From Triparma columacea (Eukaryota; Sar; Bolidophyceae; Parmales; Triparmaceae): 32,777 bases of DNA. The stretch is from positions 1 through 32,777 of the forward strand of contig BRYA01000124.1 in NCBI GenBank assembly GCA_030267965.1, read 5' to 3'. Position 1 is the stretch's first letter. Each line of letters opens with the position of its first letter. Below are positions 1 to 12,730 of the stretch, piece by piece. The position numbers and the translations under genes were made by a program. The notes under the pieces were generated by a model that saw only the letters and a program-made list of their open reading frames with translations, was not told where the DNA came from and did no database searches.

Positions 1-732
1 CTCTCTCTCCTTAACTTCTCTCACTTCTCTCCAAAACTATACTCACCCTTCTTTAACTCATCTTCATACACATCTACTACACTTACACACATCATTCCAC
101 CTTATACCCTCCTCTCTTCTACTCTCACTCCTTAACTCCTCTCACTTCTCCACACTCTACAACTACACTCACCTTCCTTTTTATTCATCCCCATACACAT
201 CTACTCACACTTACACACATCAATCCACCTTATACTCGACTCCCTTATACTCTCACTATTTAAATACTCTCTCTTCTCAACAACCACACTCACCTTTCTT
301 TAACTCATCTTCATACACATCTACTACACATACACACATCATTCCACCTTACACCCTCATCTCTTCTACCCTCACTTCTAAATTCCTCTCTCTCCCTCCA
401 CAACTACACCAACCCTCTTTTTATTCCTCCCCTTTCACATCTACTACTTTTCCATCATACTCACAAACCACATTAACACTTCCACAACTCTTCAAAACCC
501 AATAATTACAAACAACTATAGCACTGCCACAACTCTTTAAAACTCCAAACATATCTACTACACTTCCACAATACTCACAAACCACTTTAACAATCCCACA
601 ATCCATCTACGACACTTCACAATACTCACAAACAACTATAACGCTCCTAAAATACAACTACTACAACTCCACAATATTCCAAAGAATAACAAATCAAATT
701 AATTTGTCCTAAAAATGTTGCTACCCTCTTAG
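1..732. repeat. CT-rich degenerate tandem repeat region
   Basis: The plus strand is almost free of G. A unit of about 122 bp recurs roughly three and a half times; the marker ACACATCTAC appears near 69, 194, 315 and 437. From about 440 to 660 a shorter unit containing ACTCACAAAC and CACAACTC takes over. No credible gene is seen. It lies directly downstream of the stop codon of the giant minus-strand gene, so its first part may be that gene's 3' UTR. Confidence 0.75.
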
Positions 733-3700
733 TTACTCCCAATTCTCATCATCTCTCGGCAAAACGCTGCTTACTTTCACATTCCCACCTCCTACCCCTA
801 TAATACCTCCACCAACAGCGCCTCCAACACTTGCTCTCCTAGTACTTGCCCTCAAAGCACCTGTTAGACCACCCTCAGCTTCAGCATCAACACTTGCTCT
901 CCTAACACTCTCTCTCCTTCTAGCATCTCCATCTGATGGAATGAAATCAACTGGCACATAAACTTTTCTCACATCAGTAAACCACTCTGGTTTCTCCTCT
1001 TCCCATTTTGCCCAGTTCATCTCAACCCATTTCTTAATTTCTCCTTCAATCGAGACCCAATGTCGCCTTGAGGCATAAAAGACCTCAAACTTCATTTCAT
1101 CACTTTCTCCTTCGAGGAAATATGCCATTGACATATCCTTTGACCTCTGTGTACTCCAGAAGGTGTGCAAGTACTTGCTCTCAATGTTAAAAAAGAAAAC
1201 ACCAAGGCATATGGTAGTTATTGGTATGATATACTTCACTATAAATGATGCAATATCAAGTGGGTTGTCATCTACATAAGGAGAAAATAGATATATGTAT
1301 ATTGACACTGGTAGACTTACAATTGTCAATAGAAGACCAAACAACCAGTAAGCTCCCCCAACTTCGTTGGGATGTCTAAACTGCGCAATGGAAGTAAAGT
1401 CTGTGATGATCTTTATAATCACTCTTAAAAGAATACTAGTCACAATCTCCATGTTACCCCCAGCTGGCAACCAGTACCAGAAGTCACCTCTCAATATCTT
1501 AACCAACAAGTACAGGCCTAGGTCAGCTCCAATGTAGACTAAGGCCCAACTACCTCCACTCAACCCAAGAAGAACTATTGTTGTACACCTTATTAGAAGC
1601 ATTCCTGCTGTCAAGAGCATCATGGAAACAAATACTACTGTTCTCTTGCTTGCTTTTGCAGGTATATATCCATAGAAGTCTGGTGTCTGTTCTCTATTAG
1701 TAGGGTCTGTGTCCCAGTCATAACTAATTGTTGCTGTGGCAAAGCCTGTGGTAATTGCTGACACTGCAACTGAAAGCCATGCTGAAGTTACATCCTTTTT
1801 GTCACTTGTTGCTAGAGCCATAAGTTGGATTATCACCCCAGGGATTGCCTCGGCAAACATCTCAACCTCTTTCATAAGTGTCATCTCCACCATTGGGTCA
1901 ATTGCTGTCCCAACCTCTTGCTCAGCTCCAGTTGCTATCCTATAAGCATCAACTGCAGGCTTGTACCCAAGCAAGATTGGAATCCACTCACGTACTACCC
2001 TCTTCATCCCCAACTTCCTGTTCGTAAACCAAACACAAAGCAACTGAAGCCCAATTGACATTACCAAACTTGCTAGAGAAGCCTTGAAGTACCCATACTT
2101 CTTATCATGCCAAAAAAAGTAAGTCACATACACATCAGTAAGCAAATCAAAAATAGATGTTACAGCACCAACAGTAACTCTCCAACGCAAACCCCACGGT
2201 GCCCCCTTCACCACACCCTTCCCTATCTCCACAAACATGCCCTCCATCCATGGAAACTCCTCAAACAGCTCCCCAACAGCCCTGTTCTGCAACCTCCACA
2301 TATCTACCCCAGCCTTAATCACCTTCCTGCTCTTCAAACAAGGCATTAAGTTGTTTCCAATCACCCTTGCCTCTTTCTCCTCAACACACTCAAGCTTAGT
2401 AGACACTGAGCTGTTGGAGTGAAACTCACAAAGCCTTGCCCTCTTCAGCAAAGTGACAAACCAAGGGTACTTCTTCACAACCTCTCTCAAAGCGACATTC
2501 TCGTTGCAAACCTCCTCAACATGTCTCTCCTTGTCCTTCCTTGAGTGTGCTCCTCCAAGTTGTCCTCCATCCCAAACCAAATCAGCACCCAAGGCCTCGC
2601 CAACTTGCTTAGACATCTCAATTAAAGGGACAAGGTAAATAAAGTATTGTTGTGCCTCAGCAGCCTCTTCTAGGTGCCTCTCAAGAGTTGATCTTGTTGC
2701 TTCCACACTCACAGAGCTACCAAGCTCTACCTTGGTGACAAATTCTACCTTGGTTGTCTTCTCTCCTCTTTTTGTGAACTTAATTGCGACTTCTTCAGAT
2801 GCCCTTTGTGCAGTGCTTCTCTTAGTGTTGCTCAAAGCATCACTTCTCTTCATATTCTCCATTATTGGCTCCATTATAATTACAATAGTATCTTCATCCA
2901 TCTTGTGCAGCTTCATCACATTCCAGAACTCCCTATCTTTATGTATTCCTCCATGTGACTCCAACTTCTGCCTCCTCCTCACAACCACTTTCCATGCCCC
3001 CTTCTTCTCCTCAACAACCCTCTCAACATCTCCTGTTGTTTCTTGATGGACTCTGCTCTCAAAGTCCCAGAAGTAGGCAGCGGCTTCCACCAAACTTGCA
3101 CTAACAGTCGCTGTTGTCATCCCCCGTCCTTTTCCCTTATCTTCCACCTTAATCCAGGTGTCTGAAAGAGGGAATGCACCTTCAACCTTTTGTTTGCCTT
3201 CAACCTCTAGGAACTTGTTATCAAATGTCTCAATGGACATTTCTTTGATTTCACCTATTCCACTTATTATCTGGATCCTTGTTGAAGCGTCAATGTCTCT
3301 GCTTCTGTCAAACTTCTTCCTCAAGTCTGAGACTTGTGCAAGAAACCTTGGTGCAAGCTTGTTTGTGATAGAAGAGTAGAATACACCACCAAGGTCTACC
3401 TTTGTTGTAAAAGTCACTGATGTTTGTGGCACACCTTCAATAGAGTCAAGTGGCTCAAATACCCATACTGTATGGATCTCTACCAAAACATTCCCAGACT
3501 TCACAGGGTAGTCTTTGTGTACTTCTTCTGTGTCCCTAACATCAATGATAACTTTGCTGTCATCTTGCTTGAACCAGGTAATTTTACTCCGACCATCACG
3601 TAGAGCAAAACCAGGGAGACCAAGCTCTCTCGTTGTCACATAGTAGATGGTGTGGGGATTTACTTTGATGACTTTCAAGAAGGTAATTCCATCTCTTTCT

Positions 3701-6700
3701 TTTGCATTCTTTGTGTCCTCTCGATTGCCAAGTTTTGAAAACTCATTTGCTGCACACTTCTCCACACTTGCATCAATCACAGTAGTGGCAAAACCAGTCC
3801 CACTGCTTGCCCCATCAACATGAACTAGCTTCATCTTGACCCTCTCATCAGGACTCTTCAGTTCATTAAAGTTCTTATACACCTTGCACTTTTCATAAAA
3901 GGCCTTTCCCTTCCTGATTGCACCCTTCTCCTCATCAGTATAATCTTGGTCTTCATTCTTGATGATGTTGGCAAGAGAGGCCAATGCAGCTTTGTCAACT
4001 TCCTTGCTCTGATCAAAAGTTCTTGACATGCTGTCTAAAATTTTCAGAGCCTTTGGCATGCTTTTGTCCAAAACGGATGTGGGAACATATCCACCAAGGT
4101 CAAAGTACAGGAGAATCCTAATCTTACACTGAGGTATGCTCCCAACACTGTTTATGTTGGTTGCAGTGATAAGCATCTTTGAAGTTCCTCTCACCAGCTT
4201 TCTTGTATTTTCTCCGTAATCTGGGTTCCCGTCCTCTGATATCCCTGCTACAGTGTAACTACCATTTTCTTCCTTCCTCCAAACGAACTTGACCATAAAG
4301 TCGCGGTTGTGGAGAAGTTTTGGCATCTTCTTGATGAAGGCAACGAGCTTCTCGTTTATCCTATCATGTGACATTCTAATCTCAAATCTTGCTGGATTTC
4401 CCTCTTCACTGTCAGTTAGTGTCCTCTCCCTGCTGCAGTACTCAAAGAACCATGCAGCTGCCTCCTCTGCAGTGCAATCTGCAGTACTTTCCCCTTGTCC
4501 AAGAGCAAGGCTCCTCTCTCCCTGTACCTGTTGCTGGTACTTGATCTTCATCTTCACCCCTTCATGAGGTGACTCGAGAGGCCCCCACCCTTCCTCATCC
4601 TCCCCACCAAAGAGCTCCTCCAACTCCCCAAACACCTTCTTCTGGTCCTCCTCCAACTCAACACCCTCCCTCATCCTCTCAACCAGAACCCCCCTGACCT
4701 CGGCGTCAACCTCCTTCCCATTCCTCCTGAACTTCTCCTGCAACCTATTGGCCTCAACAAGCTGATTCTTTGCAAGGTAGTCAATTGCTTTGTCCATCAC
4801 TGCCTTTTGAAGACCTATAAAATGCAGATCAACTGTCTGAATGCGGGTCACTCTACACACATTTGGGACAATCTCATTGAAGAAGTAGACACCTGTAGTC
4901 TCTCCCATCACAAATCCTTCCTTGCTGAGGTCCTTGAAGCCTCCTCCAGGGTACTCTGTCAGTGGTACAAAAGCTAACATGTATGAAGTCTGGCCATTCT
5001 CAAGTTTGACTTCCTTCCACACAAACCAATTCTCAAAGAGTCGATTGGTGGCGGCAGGGACCTTCACGCCAAAATGATAGTGCATGCTTCTAGTTCCGTC
5101 AACATCATTCCTGATAGCCCTTGGTAAGTTCCCATTGTTTTTGAGGTGCTTCTCGGATCGTGCAAATGTGTCAAGCAGAAATTGCTCTGCCAACACAGCC
5201 TCTGCTGACTTGTCCACAGTGACCCCAAAGGCTGCCCTCACATTGTCCCCCTCTCTCCACAGGAACTTGTCGATGCCCTCCTTCAGTGTCCCCTTGACTC
5301 TCTTCCCTTTTGTGTGAAGTTCCTTCTCTAGGCTCCCAACCCTCTCCAACATTGCCTCCTCCTCTATTGTCAGATGTGGTGCTCTTGGCATGACCTCTTG
5401 AATAAAGTACTTCTTCCTCCTCTCATCAATAAGGTCAGGCTTGTGGAAATTCTTTTCAAGATCTTCAACTATGATCTTGAAGGAGGATTTTGCATGTTGT
5501 ATATCATTTCCTTTTGTGTCTTTCCTGCCTCTGATAGTAGTTCTACTTTCAAGCTTTCCTCTCAGTATCCTTGATATGGAGCCATCTTTAAATGTCTTCT
5601 CCTTCATTTCAATGGATCCTGAAAAGCTGATTGCTGTCTGACCGTACTCAAATTCCTCCAATCTAATAGATCCCTCAATATCTGCTTGTTGGCCTTTGTT
5701 TTGACAAACTTTCAATTTCTTTTGTTCTTCAGTTCTTAGATTCGATACATTGACTTTTCTAAATTCAATGAGATGGCTTGAGGATTTTCTGTCTTTGGTT
5801 TCTACCAGATTGATGAGAAATTCAACTTTCCCAGATAGTGCCCAGAGGGCAATTCTTTGGTTTGCTGTTCTGCCTAGTTCATTAGAAATTGTCTCTTTGT
5901 AGATGTTGCCTTTTCTGAGGTCTGTCAACAAATACCTGAGAACTTCCTGTAGAGAGCCATGTACAACAACACCAAACTCCATCTGTTCGGATTTTGAGTT
6001 CTTCGAGAAGTCAAGAAATTGTTTCGTAACTCCTCTTCCAATGAGAAGTTTGTGCATTTGCATCGCAGCTTCATTAATCTCTGACCTGTTGAGTCTCCTT
6101 CTTCGTACAGCGGCTCTGACATTTGCTATTTCTTCACTCCTGAGCTTAGATTTGTTTCTTTGGTTGATGTCTACCTTAATGTCGACTTTGATTCTGTCAC
6201 TGTTGTTGTAGTTGTTGTTGATGTTATTATCGTTATCAACTTCAAGGTTTACACTCGCTTTTAATGTTTTTTCACCTTTCCCTCTCCTCTTGAGCTCGTG
6301 TTTCCTTGCTGCCACTGTCGGGATGTAGCTCAATGGTACTCTCTCTTGAGTCGCTTCGTCAAGCCAAGTTGGCTTCTCTTCTAGCCATCTCTCCCAGTTG
6401 GCCTCTACCCACATCCTAACTTCCTCTTCAATTGACTTCCAGTGGTGTTTTGAGTACTTAAAGATGTACTTAGCTCTGATTTCATCTGTCCCTTCTCTAA
6501 ATTTCTTCACAGTTAAATCTTTTCCTCTTTGCAAGCTGTAGAAGGTGCCCCAATATTTTCGATTTATGCTGAAGATAAAAGATGTAAAGCTCAAAATTGT
6601 AATTAGGAATGAGTAGCTCATCACTTTCCAAGCTATTGTGACTGCCTTCTCTGCTTGTACATGTGGCTTGGCGACCATTATTGCTGCAGGAAGGCTTGCC

Positions 6701-9700
6701 ATGGACAAAAGGCTGCCAAAGACCCAAAACATTCCTCCAACCTCATTTGGGTGTCGAAACTGGACAATTGAGGTGAAATCTGTCAATACTTTAACAAGTA
6801 CTCTACCTAAAATGCTACTCAATATTTCTGCATTGCCTCCTACAGGAATCCAATACCAAAAGTCTCCTCTTAAGACCTTCACCAACAAGTATAAACCAAG
6901 GTCAGCCCCAATATACAGTGAGACCCATTTACCACCAAGTAGCCCTATCAAAACTATTGTCATGCACCTTATCACAAGCATACTGTGTGGTTAGAAGTGA
7001 TGTGTGAAGTGATGAGGTAAGCTTTGAAGTAGGTGATCGGCGAAGCGACGAAGTAGGTGATCGTTGAAACTCATACATCCCCTTATCCCCCCTTCCCCCC
7101 CCTTCACTCACCCTGTAGAAAAAAACAGCAACGCAATAAACACCAGAGTTCGCTTTGTAGCCTTGTCAGGCGCGTAGCCATAAAATCCTCGGTCGTTGCT
7201 CCGACGCTTTGGGTCTGTGTCCCAGTCATAACTTATCGTCGCGGCAAAAAAACCGATAGAAAGTGCTGACACTGCCAGAGATATCCAAGCTCCTGCTGCA
7301 ATCTTATTTTGTGTGGTGACAATAGCAGTGACCTGGATAATGAAACCAGGTATGGCTTCAGCAAATACCTCAATTGCTTTGATTGTGGTCATCTCTGTAA
7401 TTGGATCGAAAGCATGCCCAACCTCTTCTTTTGCTCCTGTTGCTATTCGGAAGGCATCGAGCGCAGGCTTTAATCCAATTAAAACCATAAACCACTCCTT
7501 CAGCACTCGCTTTGTTCCTAATTTATTGTTCTGCACCCAAACAAGAAGCATCTGAAGGCTAATTGACGCTGCTAGACTTGCCAGTGAAGCTTGAAAGTAC
7601 CTTTGCTGACTTTCTCCAGATCTCCAGAACATGTAAATGACATACAAATCCGTGAGGAGATCAAGGATATTTGCCCCTGCACCGACAGTAACCCTTGCCT
7701 TTGTACCCCACCTTACTTCCCCCATCAACTTGTAGCTGATATCAACAAGAAAGGGTTTCAACCAAACATGTTGCCTGTCAAGCTCCTGTAATGCAGGGAA
7801 CTGGTTAATCCACTCATCAACTCCATGAGTTGCAGTAAGAGTGGTTGCTAGCGTAATGGCCAAACTTGAACCAATATCCCTTCCCTCATTATCCACCAAG
7901 CATTCAGCCTTTCCTTCCACCTTCACCATTGGGCGTAGCTTGTTCTCAACAACAGCACACAACAGTTCACTGCAGAAACTGTACTTTTCAACGAGCTCCC
8001 CAAGTGCCTTGTTTGTTGCAATGAACTCTGTTACTACTTCCGCATTGGTCATGTTCACCCTCTTCTTCACCCTCAGCATTAGCTCCTCTGCCGCAATCTT
8101 GCCGTCTTCTTCTGTCATCTCAGAAGAGCTTTGCTGGTTATTGAAGTAGAAAGATGCTGTAGTGATTTGATTTAGCTGATTCTTCAGTATTGCCTTTGTA
8201 GCACCTGTGCTTGTATTCCCTGCCAAGTTGAGGTTTGTCACATACTCTACGAGAGTCTCTTTGTCCCCAAGTTTCATTAATCTCAAGGCGGAAGACTCTA
8301 GTGCCTTTGCTTCTAATTTTGAATAAGAAAATCTCTGTAGTGATAATCTAGAGGAACTTAACCACTTTACCAATGACTGGCGTGTATGCGTGCCTTCCTG
8401 GGAGGTGTCATTAGACTTGATTGTTATCACAAAGGTGCTGTTCTCAAGTTTGGATAATGTCATCTTTGAGGGCAACCAGTTTATGTCCTCCCCAGTTTTC
8501 AGAACAGACATCTCAAAATCACCTTCCACGCGCAAAATCTTGGATCTCCTACCCTTTTCCTCTAAAATGCGGCTTTGAACGTCCCAGAAGAAGGCTGTTA
8601 CTTCTTCAATCTCGGCCTGCACAGTAACTCTTGATTTCCCCCACGCAGTCTGACCTTCAGTTTTACTCCAAATTTGCGCGTGCTCGCGGCTCTGGTTTGC
8701 CTTCTCTGATCCAAGGGCCACGTTAAACATGTTGGCCAAACTATTAGAGTTTACCTCAAGGCGCTTTACCTTCTGAATGATACGCTTCCTGCCCTCAGCG
8801 TCGATTTCCTTGCTTTTATCTAACTTCTTTCGTAGTTGACTTATCTTTGCAAGGAATATTGGAGCAATTTTCTTCATGACTAGTGACGAAGACAAGACTC
8901 CTCCTAGATCTGCAATGCTCATCAGTGTAACTTTTGTTTGTGGCACATCGCCAACAGGGCCAAGCGTCTCAAATACCCAGACTGTGTGAGCTTCGACTTT
9001 GAGACTACTACTTCCTATAGGAAAGTCTTTGTTGAGATCTTCAGTATCTGACACATCTATCACGACCTTGTTGTCGTCAACTTTCTTCCAAGTGACTTTG
9101 CTTCGTGAGTCGCGAAGCTTAAACCCTGGAACACCAAGGCTCCTTGATGATATGTAGTAGTATGTGTGCTGACTTACTTTCTTAACATGATAATCGGTAA
9201 TGCCTCTCAATTTAGAAATTTGTTTGAAGGAGTGGCTGTAAAGATCTGAAAACTCATGTGCTGCACACTCCTCCACACTCGCATCAAGTACAGTAGTGGC
9301 AAAAGCAGTCCCACTGCTAGCCCCATCAACATGAACTAGCTTCATCTTGACCCTCTCATCAGGACTCGTCAAATCATCAAAATTCCTCCCCTCCTTGCAC
9401 TTTTCGTACAACTCCTTCCCCTTCCTGATTGCGTCCTCCTCCTCATCTGTATAATCTTGATGTACATTCTTGATGATGTTGGCAAGAGAGGCCACTGCAG
9501 CTCTGTCTATATCTGCGTCCCTCTTGTACGCTGATATGACGTCATTAATAACCATGAGAGCAGTAGGAAGCTTCTTGGTAACTATCCAGACTGGAATGTG
9601 TCCACCAGCATCGGCAAAGTTCATAATTTTGATCTTGCACTGAGGTACGTCGCCTTTATTCTCGAGTCGACTGGCAGCAAATATTTGCTTTGTTCGTCCC

Positions 9701-11686
9701 CTTACGAGCCTGCCGATGCCACCTCCATAGTCTATAGCGCCTTCCACTGGTGAGACTGCAACTGACATGCTTACATCGTTGTTGACCCTTAAAATTTGCT
9801 TAAACGCAAAGTCCCTTGACTTGAATGGAAAGGGAAGTTTCTTCACGGTAGCAAATTGCTTCTCATTGGATCTCCTCTTCCCCTTTTGAATCTCAAGTCT
9901 TGCAGGACCTCTACCTTCCCTGTCAACCACCATCCTTTGTCTACTGCAATATTCAAAGAACCAGGCAGCCGCTTCTTCGGCTGTTGTGTCAACTACTCCC
10001 TCGGCCCTACCAAAGGCGATACTCTTTTCTCCTTTCTGCTGCTGCCTGTACTTGATCTGCATCTTCACCTCCACAGAAGGTGACTTCAGAGTCTCCCACC
10101 CTCCTTCCTCCTCCCCACCAAAGAGATCCTCCAAGTCTCTGAAGACCTTCTCCTGGTCTTCGTCTAATTCAAGGCCCTCCTTCATCCTCTCCACCAAGGC
10201 CCCCCTGACCTCGGCGTCAACTTTATTCCCATTCCTCCTGAAGGCCTTTAGTAACATGTTTGCCTCCTTGAGCTGTGTCCTTGCAAGCAAGTCAATGACG
10301 AAATCTGGGATTTTAGAAGCGGCCAAGTCGACTGTTTGAATTCTAGTTACTCTACAGACATGTGGAGCAACCTCCTCAAGGATGTAGATCCCTGTAGTCT
10401 CTCCCATCACAAAGCCTCCCTTGCTGAGATCTTCAAAGCCTAGACCTGGGTACTCTGTCAGTGGCACAAACCCAAGCAAGTAGGCATTTTTAGCCCAGCT
10501 TAACTTTGCCTCCTTCCAAGCGAACCAGTTCTCAAAGAGACGATTTTTCAGGGTAGGCACCTTCACGCCAAAATGATAGTGCATACTTCTTGTTCCATCT
10601 ACATCATTCTTGATCCTCCTTGGTAGCTTCCCCTCTTTCTTGGAGTGCTTTTCAAATCGTCCAAAAGTGTCAAGCACAAATTGCTCTGCCAATACACCCT
10701 TTGCTGACTTGTCCACAGTGACACTAAAGGCGGCCCACACCTTGCCGCCCTCTCTCCACAGGAACTTGTCAGCATCCTCCTTAACAGTCCCTTTCACTCT
10801 TTTTCCCTTTTTGAGAAGGTCGTCCTCAAGCCTTCTGACTCTCTCCAACATCTCCTCCTCGTCCATTGTTAGAGGAGGCGCTTTAGGCATGACCTTTTCC
10901 ACAAAGTGCCTCTTTCTCCTCTCGTCAATGACATCTGGTCTGTGGAAGTGCCTCTCAATTTCCTGAAAGATGTCCCTCACGGAGCCGTCAAGACTTTTGC
11001 CATTTTTTTGCTTGGAGGAAAGTGTATCATCTTCGAACTCCATTTTTTCCTGCTACGACAAGCCTTGTCTGCCCAAACTCAACGTTCTCCAGAATAATTT
11101 CTACCCTCAACCTTGCCCGAACTGACTTCTGTTGTTGTTTTTCGTTTCTCATTTTGAGCAGCTTCAGTTTAGTTTCTGAAACACTCGTCAAGTCTTTGTT
11201 CTTTATTGATGTGAAAGTTATGTTGTGAGCAGGGGTGGAAGAGGTAGATGAGGTAATATTACAATGTGCCAAATACTCGACCACCCTGTTGCCTTCCAAG
11301 TAATGCTCCCAAAACACTATCCTCTCGCCCCCCTCTTCAGTCAGGATGTCAAGATTGTGATTATGCCACGTGCCGACCGTTCGCGCCTCGAGAATAAAGT
11401 CCTTTACATTCTCAGGGCTGGCGTTGATTGTCACAAAATATCGAACGTCTCTGGTGATCTGGTCCTTGGAGAGGTCTAGAAGGTTTGTGACTGCACCTCG
11501 GTCCTCCAAGTTTGCGACAATCTCGTCATGAATGATATTTTGTTCCTCAGTAGCGGTATTATCGGTGGCGGTGTTGGCAGCGGAGGCCTCTTGGGCAGCA
11601 TTGCCGTGTTGTGCGGCGGCGGTGTTGGCAGCGGCATTAGCGGCACCCTCATTGACGGAGGCCTTGTTCATAACGTTTTCGGACAT
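733..11686 (-). CDS. Giant two-unit START-like / Xkr-like membrane protein (about 3607 aa, one intron, one apparent frameshift)
   Basis: Three open stretches (11686-11044, 11043-7112, 6982-733) form one gene. A 129-nt GT-AG intron (6983-7111) joins the second and third, and a one-base surplus in an A-run (11043-11048) separates the first and second. Removing both gives exactly 3607 codons plus stop. The layout is two homologous units. Each has five START/SRPBCC-like domains (unit 1 at about residues 78-230, 311-505, 539-720, 777-960 and 1004-1200), seen as recurring VKMK..., AEEAAAWFFEYCSR and NRDF-like START signatures. Each then has an approximately eight-helix membrane module (about 1329-1690 and 3115-3470) with a DLLTDxY motif in helix 1 and EAIPGxIIQ in a later helix, which recalls XK-related lipid scramblases. 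A conserved W-rich cytosolic tail follows (HWxSIE, NWxxW, EKPxW). START domains bind lipids, so lipid sensing or transfer coupled to a membrane module is inferred. The START-like fold is fairly secure. The Xkr-like assignment is tentative. Confidence 0.75.
6983..7111 (-). other. Intron of the START/Xkr-like gene
   Basis: The donor GTGAGT begins at 7111, and the acceptor CACACAG ends at 6983 with CTAAC just upstream. Splicing joins ...FFSTG to MLVIRC. The second unit of the same protein has the matching sequence (LLTAGMLLIRC) with no intron, which validates the splice sites. The intron carries two copies of GAAGTAGGTGATCG when read on the plus strand. Confidence 0.9.
11043..11048 (-). other. 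Homopolymer frameshift in the START/Xkr-like gene
   Basis: Six A residues (coding strand) end the reading frame from 11686 within five codons, at ...GKNGVRR-stop. With five A the frame runs on through GKMEFEDD into the downstream 1311-codon stretch. Homology to unit 2 continues without a gap across this point. A sequencing or assembly error, or a real disabling indel, would both explain it. A second short intron is less likely. Confidence 0.7.
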
Positions 11687-12730
11687 TTATGTGGTGTTAA
11701 GCAAGCGAGCTGACAGGTGGACTTGGAAACGTAAAGGATAGTTTGGCGTAAAAAACCTGCGATCGCGCGGAAATTGGGTGAGTAGGGCGCTTCCTCAAAC
11801 AAAAACAGAAAAAAGAAAAAAAGAAAAAGAGAAAAACATGAAAAGACCAAATCAACCTTGGTGGTCCCGACTGAGTCAGGTCAACGCCCAGGTGAGACGA
11901 GAAGGTGCACCCGACTGTCCTACTTAATTGGACCGACAGCGGACCAACAGCGGACCGACAGTATGACCGACATTGGATCAACAGCAGACCGACATCGGAC
12001 CGACAGCGGACCGACAGCGGACCACGGCGCCAATAATTCAGCTTGTTTGTGTTCGACCTCACAAACCTCCACCATGGAGGGCAAGGTGCAAGCAGCCAAG
12101 ACGCGAAACATACAGCAACCTCGCCCTTCTGCCGCCTCGTTGCGAAATTGCGCCTGAGAACCCCTCGACGCACTTGCTCACCTCAAGATTCGGGCTAATT
12201 TGCCTTGTACTCAAAACGACTGTCGAGGGAGAGAGTTTGTATTTGGGCTTCTTTGGGAAGATATAGTAATATAGGTCGCTTTTCTGTTGGAATTATTCTT
12301 GTTTATTGACAGACTGTCCAAAATACGTTGGAAAATAACGTAAATGGCTGAGAGCAGTCCTTGACAAATTGTAAGTGCTCCTCAATTATACCCTTTGAAG
12401 TGAAAAGAAGTTGCCTTTTGTCGGTGCGCTACGGACACCCTGATTGAGACCAAGAGGATATGCCCAAGTCTCAAAGGGTGTAGAAAAAACATAAACTATT
12501 CTCGTCTATTGCAACATACAGATAATGTGTGTGTTAGGGTTAACGCTCCCCAACTCAAATCCCGACCTCCCCCCTCGGTTCGTCCCTCAGCCTCTTCCCA
12601 CTCGAAGTTCTCTTTGCTTACCCCAAAGTCTGGGTCGTGTCAGTGTGTCCTCCGTAAACTCGTTGAAGACCCCCCCCCCTTCGAACACGCTTGCCGGGCA
12701 AGATCGAACGTTTAGACAACATCGCTGTCA
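11687..12730. other. Intergenic spacer, no supported gene
   Basis: It lies between the 5' end of the giant gene and the 3' end of the CS-domain gene, both on the minus strand. It holds the promoter side of the giant gene, an A-rich stretch (about 11802-11840), a cluster of 11-bp repeats (about 11926-12035), and a C9 run near 12671. Short open frames exist on both strands, but they lack domain features or homology visible by eye. Confidence 0.6.
11926..12035. repeat. Tandem 11-bp repeats, consensus CGGACCGACAG
   Basis: About eight to nine imperfect copies of an 11-bp unit (GCGGACCGACA and variants with ACCAACA, ATGACCGACAT, ATCAACAGC) run from 11926 to about 12035. They lie about 240-350 bp upstream of the ATG of the giant minus-strand gene. 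The unit is not a multiple of three, and the region shows no convincing gene. Confidence 0.75.

Noticed and set aside
421..606. Minus-strand 61-codon frame with repeated CEYCGSVVD-like residues
   Set aside because: It is the translation of the short degenerate repeat; a G-depleted simple sequence gives such frames by chance.
11043..11048. Programmed -1 ribosomal frameshift (A AAA AAT)
   Set aside because: The downstream frame requires a +1 shift, so the -1 heptamer gives the wrong frame.
11697..12173. Minus-strand 158-codon frame and plus-strand 99-codon frame in the 11.7-12.2 kb spacer
   Set aside because: Translations are driven by the 11-bp repeats and A/T-rich tracts; there is no conserved motif, and the two frames contradict each other.
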